Source: Verrucomicrobiales bacterium (lineage in GTDB: Bacteria; Verrucomicrobiota; Verrucomicrobiia; Verrucomicrobiales; Akkermansiaceae). Taken from it: a DNA stretch of 30,416 nt. Location of the stretch: assembly GCA_002729295.1 (NCBI GenBank), contig PBTU01000076.1, forward strand, positions 1 through 30,416. Reading direction: 5' to 3'. Shown here piece by piece: positions 23,905 to 30,416 of this stretch. Numbering within the stretch: the stretch's first letter is position 1; each line of letters starts with the position of its first letter. The notes below the pieces were generated by a model that worked only from the letters and a program-made list of their open reading frames with translations, was not told the DNA's origin and made no database searches. Made by a program: the position numbers and the translations under genes.

Positions 23905-24783
23905 CTACTTCTTCTCCAGGAATTCCATCTCCTTCATCCAACCTGCAGCACGGTCCGGCCAGCCGCCAACACGTTGAGGAATATCCTTCATTCCGAAGCC
24001 ATGGCCACCTTTGCCATAGATGTGTAGTTCGCATTCCGCACCGGCCCGCTGCATCGCGAGGTAATAGAGAGCTGAGCCTTCAACGAATCGCTTATCCCCA
24101 TGCGCCACCACCACGAAAGACGGCGGCGTTGATTTCGTCACCTTCACCTCGGGCACGAGCGCGTTGGGATCTTTTTCGTTTTTGAGATAGGCCGGATAAA
24201 CCAACACACCGAAGTTCGGAATGGGCGAATGCTTATCGACCGCCTCCTTCGGATAAGAAACCGAGCCATCGGAAGTCAACACCATCGCGGTCAAGTGTCC
24301 TCCCGCCGAAAAACCTAAAAAGCCTACCCGCTTCGGATCAATCTTCCACTCCGCGGCCTTGGACCGAACCAGACTCACTGCACGTTGCGCGTCTTGCAGC
24401 GGAGCATGATGCTTTTCGAGATTCTTGCGACGCGGCACGCGGTATTTCAAAAGCACCGCATTCACCCCAATCCCATTGAGCCAGGTGCAAACATCCGAAC
24501 CCTCGTGCTTCGAGGCTAAAATCCCATAACCACCGCCCGGAGCCACGACAACGACCGCGCCGGTATTCTTGTCAGCCGGGGCCGGATAGAAAGCGATCGT
24601 CGGCTTGCTAACATTGGAAGTCCGCGTAATCCCGTCGTTATTGCGGTCCGCCACCTTTTCCTCCCCAATGATCTGACCTTCTTCGCCGGGCACCGCCCCG
24701 GTCCACAGAGGAATTGGGATACCCGGATCAGCTAGAACCAAAGAAGACAGTGTCATTAAAAGTGAGAGAGAAAGTGATTTCAT
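23905..24783 (-). CDS. Secreted alpha/beta-hydrolase (acyl/acetyl-xylan esterase-like)
   Basis: The product has 292 residues from ATG 24783, with signal peptide MKSLSLSLLMTLSSLVLADP; a TTG at 24798 would only add five residues. The fold has the oxyanion-hole segment VVVAPGGGYG, nucleophile S159 in GFSAGGH, a late Asp in VVAHGDKRF, and the catalytic His in GKGGHGFG. This is the BD-FAE/acetyl-xylan esterase type common in polysaccharide-utilisation gene sets, where it removes acetyl or feruloyl groups. Phe/Tyr substrate determinants cannot be judged from sequence. It is divergent from the DUF6797/copper gene; the 158-bp region between them contains an 18-bp palindrome. Confidence 0.9.
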   Translation of the reverse strand: MKSLSLSLLMTLSSLVLADPGIPIPLWTGAVPGEEGQIIGEEKVADRNNDGITRTSNVSKPTIAFYPAPADKNTGAVVVVAPGGGYGILASKHEGSDVCTWLNGIGVNAVLLKYRVPRRKNLEKHHAPLQDAQRAVSLVRSKAAEWKIDPKRVGFLGFSAGGHLTAMVLTSDGSVSYPKEAVDKHSPIPNFGVLVYPAYLKNEKDPNALVPEVKVTKSTPPSFVVVAHGDKRFVEGSALYYLAMQRAGAECELHIYGKGGHGFGMKDIPQRVGGWPDRAAGWMKEMEFLEKK

Positions 24784-24894
24784 AAATTGCGCAGACAACT
24801 ACTCATCGAAAATGGTCAACCTTTCTCTAAGAATCCCTTCCCGATTTCGAAAGAGTCACGGCTCTGGCCCGTAGAATGGTCCCCCCTCCCCTCT

Positions 24895-24912
24895 ACCTCA
24901 ACTATTTGAGGT
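24895..24912. promoter_or_regulatory. 18-bp perfect palindrome in a divergent promoter region
   Basis: ACCTCAA-CTAT-TTGAGGT is a perfect 7-4-7 inverted repeat, 29 bp before the ATG at 24942 and 111 bp from the divergent start at 24783. It has the size and symmetry of a dimeric repressor or activator site. As RNA it would be a 5'-leader hairpin. No T-run follows, so it is not a terminator. Confidence 0.45.
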
Positions 24913-24941
24913 GAATTAGACAGGCGGAAAATACTCTCTTA

Positions 24942-27707
24942 ATGAAGACCTTGTCCTCAACTCTCGTTTGCTTCGTTTCGCTCAGCCTCGCCACAATCGG
25001 TCTGGCTCAGGATAAGAAGAAGCTTAACGTCGCGCGCGCCAGCGAGCATCCATACGCCGACTCGTCGAAAGGCCGCGAAAACTACCAGCTCGCTTCCAAT
25101 CCGGTCAACAGCAAGCGGCTTTACGATTTCTTCCAACGCCAAGCCGACTTCTACATGGCGAACCCCGACAAGATCCCCGCGATCATTCCAGCCTACCCCG
25201 GGCTCGACGCCGGAGAGCACGGGCACTGGGGAAAACACAATCAGAACAACCACAGCGACACCCGCTGGAACCAGGCTGAAATGGGCGAAGTCATCACCCA
25301 GGTTTTCCGCCATCAAAAACTCGCCGTCCTCAAAGGCATCTGCGTTCGCCTCGGTAGCCATCGCGAGCTCGCCACCTGCTTCGATCCCCAGTCACTCAGC
25401 TATCGCGCAATCTGGGATGACGGCTTCGTCAAATTCGACGGCTTCCGCTGGGGCACCTCCCGAAACGCCCAACTTCAAGGCACTCCCTGGTGCATTATTT
25501 CCGAGGCAAAGATGCCCGAAGGCGGCGTCTACCTCGGCTACCACCGCTACGGAAAACGTGTCATCTTCGACTACCGCATCAAGGACACGATCATCAGCGA
25601 CGAAGCCTGGGCCAACTCCAGCGCCTTCTTCCGTCGACTCGATTTCAAGGGTAGCAAGGCTCCTCTTTCCATCACCCTCCCCGTTGCCGACGGACTCCTT
25701 TCAGAGGTGATTTCTCGGACCAAAATCGACTCCGCGGTGATCGAAGGAAATCAACTCAAAATTCAGGGACCACATCCCGGCGCGTCGCTCATCATTCGTA
25801 TCCGTAAGGAAGGCTCCAAAATTCACGACGCCGAAGCTCTCAATCACCTCAAGGCCGAACGTAAGCCCGGGCGCCGTTGGCCGGAGGTCATCAAGTCGCC
25901 CGGCACCCTCGGCAAGGAGCGCAAAGGCTCCGCCTACCTCGTCGACACCCTCACCGTCCCCTACGACAATCCCTACAAGGTCGTGATGCAGATTAGCGGC
26001 ATCGCCTTCCTTAAAAATGGCGAGGCCCTCGTATGCACCCTCCTCGGCGATGTCTGGAAAGTAAGCGGAATTGACAACGATCTCAAAAACATCACCTGGC
26101 GACGCTTCGCCACCGGCTTCAACCAACCCGTCGGCATTCACATCGACGACGACGGCATCTTCATTCTCGACCGAGGGCAGATCTACCGCCTCCACGATCA
26201 AAACTACGATGGCGAGGTCGACTTCTACGAAAACTACGCCAACGACTTCGGCGGATACGACCGCAGCCATACCCACACTTTCGGCCTTCATCGCACCGCC
26301 GACGGCGCCTTCAACTTTACCCAGCGCGAAAGCATTCTCCGCACCGGCTACGACCGCAAGACCGTCCTGCAAGGCAGCGGCGTCCGCAACTGCATGGGCA
26401 TCGGCGGAGCCAACGACTATTTCTGGGTCGCCCCACAGGAAGGCACCTGGACGCCTGCCTCCGCGATCATCGAAGTCAATCGCGGCGAGTTCTACGGTCT
26501 CCCCAACAAAGACCAACGCTCCGGCACCATCGCCTCCCCACTTTGCTTCATTCCACGCGGTATCGAAAACTCAACCGGCGGAATGGTCCAGGTCACCAGC
26601 GAAAAATGGGGACCCTTCAAAGGCGACCACATCGGCATCAGCTACGGATCCGGTCTCCACTACCTCATCCTCCGCGACGACGAAGGTTCCCGACCGCAAG
26701 GCGCCGTCGTCCCCCTTGAAGGCGAATTCATCTCCGGCTCCATGCGGGGCGCCTTCCATCCCAAAGACGGCCAACTCTACGTCGTCGGTCTCGACGGTTG
26801 GGGCGACTACTCGATTGAGGACGGCTGCTTCCATCGCGTCCGCTACATCGACAAACCTGTCTACAAACCTCGCGGATTTCAGGTTCACGAGAACGGCATC
26901 CGTATCGACTTTGCCACCAAACTCGATTCCGCCGAGACCACCAAACTCACCAACTACTTCGCACAATCGTGGAACTACGAATACGCAAAGCGCTACGGCT
27001 CACCTGAATTCTCCGCCAAGAATCCCAAGTCCCTCGGACACGACCCCGTCAAGATCCGCTCGGTCAAACTCCTCCGCAGCCAGGAATCCATCTTCGTGGA
27101 AATTCCCTCGCTCGAGCCCGTGATGCAACTCCACATCCGCATGCATCTCAAAGGCCAGGACGGACACAACTTCAAGACCGATATTTTCGCCTCTCCGATG
27201 TATCCCAGCCCGCACTTCAAAGCCGAAGGACTGGCACCCAAGCAAGAAGGCAAACCCACCGCCATCTCCTTGCGCATCGCCAAGCCCAAAAACTCCGATC
27301 AAAAAGTCAACTTCAGCGGCGAACCGACCGAGGGAGCAATTGCTCTCACCGTCGACGCCATCGGAGGTCTGCAATACAAGCAAACAGAACTCACCGCCAT
27401 ACCCGGCCAGGCCCTCGCGATCACACTACGTAACACCGACGTCATGCCGCACAATCTCGTCATTCTCAATCCCGGGAAAATCCAGGAAGTCGGCGAAGCG
27501 TCCTTTAAAATGCTCAACGACCCCAAGGCTGGAGAAAAGAGCTACGTCCCCGACCTGCCCTCCGTCATCACCCACATTCCCGTCATCGACCCCGGCACCG
27601 GATACACTCTCCACTTCCGCGCCCCCAAGCAACCCGGCGACTACCCCTACATCTGCACCTACCCCGGCCACTGGCAGGCCATGCGCGGCGTACTGAAGGT
27701 TAGGTGA
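24942..27707 (+). CDS. DUF6797 / beta-propeller protein with C-terminal azurin-like copper domain
   Basis: This is a 921-residue exported protein (signal MKTLSSTLVCFVSLSLATIGLAQ). The N-terminal third (to about 330) matches the DUF6797-type architecture of PVC proteins (HWGKHNQNNHSDTRWNQAEMG, GICVRLG, ATCFDPQSLSYRAIWDDGF). From about 346 (MQISGIAFLKNGEALVCTLLGDVWKV) to about 640 it reads as a sugar-dehydrogenase/NHL-like beta-propeller. The final domain (about 790-921) is cupredoxin: H837 (NTDVMPHNLV), C905, H910 and M914 (CTYPGHWQAM), the complete type-1 copper ligand set. No CxxCH haem motif is seen, so copper is the likely redox centre. The protein may pass electrons from an oxidised substrate, but this is inference. 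Codon use is strongly C-ending, unlike the 9.8-15.2 kb genes. Confidence 0.9.
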   Translation: MKTLSSTLVCFVSLSLATIGLAQDKKKLNVARASEHPYADSSKGRENYQLASNPVNSKRLYDFFQRQADFYMANPDKIPAIIPAYPGLDAGEHGHWGKHNQNNHSDTRWNQAEMGEVITQVFRHQKLAVLKGICVRLGSHRELATCFDPQSLSYRAIWDDGFVKFDGFRWGTSRNAQLQGTPWCIISEAKMPEGGVYLGYHRYGKRVIFDYRIKDTIISDEAWANSSAFFRRLDFKGSKAPLSITLPVADGLLSEVISRTKIDSAVIEGNQLKIQGPHPGASLIIRIRKEGSKIHDAEALNHLKAERKPGRRWPEVIKSPGTLGKERKGSAYLVDTLTVPYDNPYKVVMQISGIAFLKNGEALVCTLLGDVWKVSGIDNDLKNITWRRFATGFNQPVGIHIDDDGIFILDRGQIYRLHDQNYDGEVDFYENYANDFGGYDRSHTHTFGLHRTADGAFNFTQRESILRTGYDRKTVLQGSGVRNCMGIGGANDYFWVAPQEGTWTPASAIIEVNRGEFYGLPNKDQRSGTIASPLCFIPRGIENSTGGMVQVTSEKWGPFKGDHIGISYGSGLHYLILRDDEGSRPQGAVVPLEGEFISGSMRGAFHPKDGQLYVVGLDGWGDYSIEDGCFHRVRYIDKPVYKPRGFQVHENGIRIDFATKLDSAETTKLTNYFAQSWNYEYAKRYGSPEFSAKNPKSLGHDPVKIRSVKLLRSQESIFVEIPSLEPVMQLHIRMHLKGQDGHNFKTDIFASPMYPSPHFKAEGLAPKQEGKPTAISLRIAKPKNSDQKVNFSGEPTEGAIALTVDAIGGLQYKQTELTAIPGQALAITLRNTDVMPHNLVILNPGKIQEVGEASFKMLNDPKAGEKSYVPDLPSVITHIPVIDPGTGYTLHFRAPKQPGDYPYICTYPGHWQAMRGVLKVR

Positions 27708-27878
27708 AGCACCTCACCCCTGCAGGATCTGGGTAATTATATTGTGGGGGCTGGCGACGTTTTTTCGAAGAAATGCTGATGACCTCTCTCTGCTGCGCGA
27801 CTTTCATCATTTATCGCTCCATTCGAGAAAAGTAACTCAATTCAATTGTAGAGATAGATTCGGATTTCTAAGCACGAT

Positions 27879-30410
27879 TTAGTTGGCCACAATGTTGACG
27901 AGCTTGCCGGGGATCACAATGACTTTACGGACGGTCTTGCCGTCGGTGTGAGTGGTGACGTTGGAGTCGGCGAGAGCCTGAGCTTCGAGGTCTTCCTTAC
28001 TGATGTCGGCGGGCACGGTAAGGCGGGCGCGGAGCTTGCCATTAACCTGCACGATGATTTGGATTTCCGATTCCACAAGCAGTGACTCGTCAAGGACGGG
28101 CCAGCTTTGTTCGCTAAGTAGCTCGCTTTCGCCGAGCGCCGAGTTGATCTCCTCGGAGAGATGAGGAGCGAAGGGGTTGAGCAATTTGAGGAAAGTCAGA
28201 AAGAGGTCACGCGGGATCTCATCCGCTGCGGTATAGGCATTGGTACACTCCATCATGGAAGAGATCGCGGTATTGAAGCGAAGAGTTTCGATGGCCTCCT
28301 GCACCTTCTTAATCGTCTGGTGGGTGATCTTGGCGAGGTCGGCATTTTCACCAGCCACGATTTTCCCGCTCAACTCCCACTGGCTTTCCTGATTCTCGAC
28401 AAAGGCGAGACGCCAGACTTTGGCGAGGAAACGATGCACCCCTTCCACGCCCTTCATGGCCCAAGGTTTGTCCTGATCAAGGGGGCCCATAAACATTTCG
28501 TAAAGGCGCAGAGAATCGGCGCCGTAGTTGGAAACAACGTCATCGGGGTTGACAACATTCCCGAGAGACTTGGACATTTTCTGTCCGTCCTCGCCCATGA
28601 TGAGACCTGGGGCAAAGTAGCGCTTGAAGGGTTCGCTGGTTTTGACGTGGCCAAGGTCGTTGAGAACCTTGTGCCAAAAGCGGGAATAAAGAAGGTGCAG
28701 CACGGCGTGCTCTTTTCCGCCGACGTAGAAGTCGACGAAGCCATCGCTGTTACCCCAGTAGTTTTCAGATTCTGGGCTCAGGAAATGTTCTTCGTTGTGG
28801 GGATCGCAATAACGCAGGTAGTACCAGCACGATCCGGCCCACTGGGGCATGGTGTTGGTTTCACGCTGTAAGTTGTCGCTGTAGTTAATCCAGTCGGTGC
28901 AATTGATGAGCGGACCACGAGGATCTCCAGTAGGTTTGAAATCTTCCATCTCTGGCTGGAGAAGCGGCAACTCGGACTCAGGCACCGCAGAGTGCTGACC
29001 GCTTTCCTTGTCCCAAAGGAGTGGGAAGGGCTCGCCCCAATAACGCTGGCGCGAGAAGAGCCAGTCACGGAGTTTGAATTGGATTTTCTTTTCGCCTTTT
29101 CCATTCTCACCAAGCCACTGAATGACGCTCTTCTTGGCATCCTTGGTTTTAAGGCCGTCTAAGAATCCCGAATTGATCGCGGTTCCCGGATCGGTGTAGC
29201 CCTGCCAATCCTGGTCACCAGTCGGCTGGACAACTTGAACTATCGGAAGATCAAATTTCACGGCAAACTCAAAGTCCCGTTCGTCATGTGCCGGCACGGC
29301 CATGATTGCTCCGCTGCCGTAACCCATCATGACGTAGTCCGCGATCCAGACGGGCATCTTCTTTCCGTTGACCGGATTGGTCGCAAAGGCTCCGGTGGCG
29401 ACTCCGGTCTTTTCCTTATCGAGACCACGCTCCATGTCGGACTTGCTGGCGCAGGCCGCGACGTAGGATTCGACGGCTTCTTTTTGCCCGGTGGCCGTAA
29501 TTTCCGCCACGAGCGGATGCTCGGGAGCAAGCACCATGTAGGTTGCGCCGAAGAGAGTATCGGGACGAGTAGTGAAGACGGTGACGTCATTGCCCTCGAC
29601 ATCGAAGACGACCTCGGCACCTTCCGAGCGGCCGATCCAATTGCGCTGGAGGGCTTTGATCGACTCAGGCCAATCGAGTGGTTCGAGTTCGTCGATGAGA
29701 CGTTGGGCATATTTGGTAATGCGAAGCATCCACTGTCGCAACGGACGGCGCTCGACGGTTTCGCCTTTGTCTTTCCACTCCTGGACCTCTTCGTTGGCGA
29801 GGACGGTGCCCATGCTGGGCGACCAGTTCACGGGTGCTTCGTGGATGAAGGCGAGACGGACATCATCAATCTGATCCTGACTCCAGCCTTTCGCCTCGAG
29901 TTCAGCAACGGGCTTGGCCTTCTGATCTTCGTCGCAGAAATAGGAATTATACAGCTGGAGGAAAATCCACTGGGTCCAGCGGACATACTTGGGGTCGGTG
30001 GTGTTCACTTCGCGATCCCAATCGTAGCCGAAGCCGAGTTCCTGAAGCTGACGGCGGAAGTTGTTAGTATTGGCCTCGGTGGTAATACGAGGGTGCTGGC
30101 CGGTCTTGATAGCGTATTGCTCGGCAGGCAATCCGAAGGCATCCCAACCCATGGGATGGAGGACGTTGAAGCCATTCATGCGCTTGTAGCGACCGACGAT
30201 GTCAGTAGCGGTGTAACCCTCGGGGTGCCCAACGTGCAGACCCTCGCCCGAAGGATATGGGAACATGTCGAGAATGTAGTATTTCGGCTTTGACGCATCG
30301 AAGCCTTCCTCACCGGGACCGGGAGTGCGGAAGCTTTTGTTTTTGGCCCAATGGGACTGCCATTTGGATTCGAATTGGTCGAAAGGGTAGGGCTTGCGTT
30401 TGTCGGACAT
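27879..30410 (-). CDS. leuS: Leucyl-tRNA synthetase
   Basis: This 843-residue class Ia aminoacyl-tRNA synthetase charges tRNA-Leu in the cytosol. The complete gene is in the window, with its ATG only 6 bp from the right edge. The HIGH motif reads HVGH (59-62, in PSGEGLHVGHPEGYTATD) and KMSKS is at 611-615 (GQKMSKSLGN). The CP1 editing domain shows TTRPDTLFGATYMVLAPEH and GYGSGAIMAVPAHDERD, so post-transfer editing should be intact. WSPSMGTVLANEEV replaces the usual WCP.. segment, so a zinc ligand common in other bacteria is missing. The C-terminal tRNA-binding domain is complete (IIVQVNGKLRARLTVP). A 171-bp spacer without a clear terminator separates it from the converging copper-protein gene. 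Confidence 0.97.
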   Translation of the reverse strand: MSDKRKPYPFDQFESKWQSHWAKNKSFRTPGPGEEGFDASKPKYYILDMFPYPSGEGLHVGHPEGYTATDIVGRYKRMNGFNVLHPMGWDAFGLPAEQYAIKTGQHPRITTEANTNNFRRQLQELGFGYDWDREVNTTDPKYVRWTQWIFLQLYNSYFCDEDQKAKPVAELEAKGWSQDQIDDVRLAFIHEAPVNWSPSMGTVLANEEVQEWKDKGETVERRPLRQWMLRITKYAQRLIDELEPLDWPESIKALQRNWIGRSEGAEVVFDVEGNDVTVFTTRPDTLFGATYMVLAPEHPLVAEITATGQKEAVESYVAACASKSDMERGLDKEKTGVATGAFATNPVNGKKMPVWIADYVMMGYGSGAIMAVPAHDERDFEFAVKFDLPIVQVVQPTGDQDWQGYTDPGTAINSGFLDGLKTKDAKKSVIQWLGENGKGEKKIQFKLRDWLFSRQRYWGEPFPLLWDKESGQHSAVPESELPLLQPEMEDFKPTGDPRGPLINCTDWINYSDNLQRETNTMPQWAGSCWYYLRYCDPHNEEHFLSPESENYWGNSDGFVDFYVGGKEHAVLHLLYSRFWHKVLNDLGHVKTSEPFKRYFAPGLIMGEDGQKMSKSLGNVVNPDDVVSNYGADSLRLYEMFMGPLDQDKPWAMKGVEGVHRFLAKVWRLAFVENQESQWELSGKIVAGENADLAKITHQTIKKVQEAIETLRFNTAISSMMECTNAYTAADEIPRDLFLTFLKLLNPFAPHLSEEINSALGESELLSEQSWPVLDESLLVESEIQIIVQVNGKLRARLTVPADISKEDLEAQALADSNVTTHTDGKTVRKVIVIPGKLVNIVAN

Positions 30411-30416
30411 GATGTT

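Noticed and set aside
25701..26516. 271-codon reverse ORF inside the copper-protein gene
   Set aside because: Antisense shadow with Val/Ala/Glu-biased composition and no recognisable motif.
26071..27123. 350-codon Ser/Thr/Pro-rich plus-strand ORF
   Set aside because: It is a frame shadow of the C-ending-codon-rich DUF6797/copper gene; composition is explained by the +1 frame of that gene.
29235..30293. 352-codon plus-strand ORF opposite leuS
   Set aside because: It lies wholly antisense to a complete, motif-bearing leucyl-tRNA synthetase and its translation resembles no family.
1..30416. CRISPR arrays, tRNA or rRNA genes, insertion sequences, prophage or defence genes
   Set aside because: No regularly spaced repeats, cloverleaf-like sequences, transposase/integrase motifs or known defence domains were seen on either strand.

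Overview
The window looks like chromosome of a member of Verrucomicrobiota (PVC group), probably an aquatic or marine polysaccharide degrader. This rests on gene content. There are paired DUF1549/DUF1553 ('PSD1') and DUF1501 genes, a PEP-CTERM surface protein, a DUF6797-type protein fused to an azurin-like domain, and many single-copy secreted esterases, sulfatases and DUF1080 proteins. No tRNA, rRNA, CRISPR array, integrase or transposase was seen.

Layout. 1-7886: the last codons of one PSD1 gene followed by its DUF1501 partner, then a small uncertain ORF, a reverse-strand two-domain glycosyltransferase, and a second PSD1-DUF1501 pair joined by an ATGA overlap. 7933-9405: leucyl aminopeptidase (pepA), followed 10 bp later by a decayed aspartate-racemase gene. 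9851-15217: a PAS-PAS-AraC regulator, a PEP-CTERM protein and a very large sulfatase whose N-terminal third is a paralogue of the PEP-CTERM protein. 15397-15955: broken gene fragments, including a quinoprotein-like N-terminus and a 32-bp patch copied from the neighbouring SGNH hydrolase gene. 15956-20602: SGNH hydrolase (reverse), divergent from an HtrA-like protease carrying a second, inactivated protease domain, then a secreted isochorismatase-like hydrolase. 20613-22343: SASA-type acetylesterase and DUF1080 protein (reverse). 22555-23891: Acr3 arsenite permease and a small membrane protein. 23905-27707: alpha/beta-hydrolase (reverse) divergent from the DUF6797/copper protein. 27879-30410: leucyl-tRNA synthetase (reverse).

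How it may fit together (inference). Most exported proteins here are suited to removing sulfate and acyl decorations from complex glycans (sulfatase, SGNH, SASA, alpha/beta-hydrolase, DUF1080). PSD1/DUF1501 and DUF6797/cupredoxin are the poorly understood exported modules that accompany such enzymes in this phylum. The 9.6-15.9 kb block is the most distinctive. It holds a direct-sensing regulator, a surface protein and a fusion enzyme built from that surface protein's fold, and it is flanked on both sides by broken genes. That pattern suggests an acquired or reshuffled islet.

Coordinates given for several genes differ from the longest possible ORF. In those cases I moved the start to the internal ATG that gives a signal peptide, an operon overlap or a ribosome-binding site.
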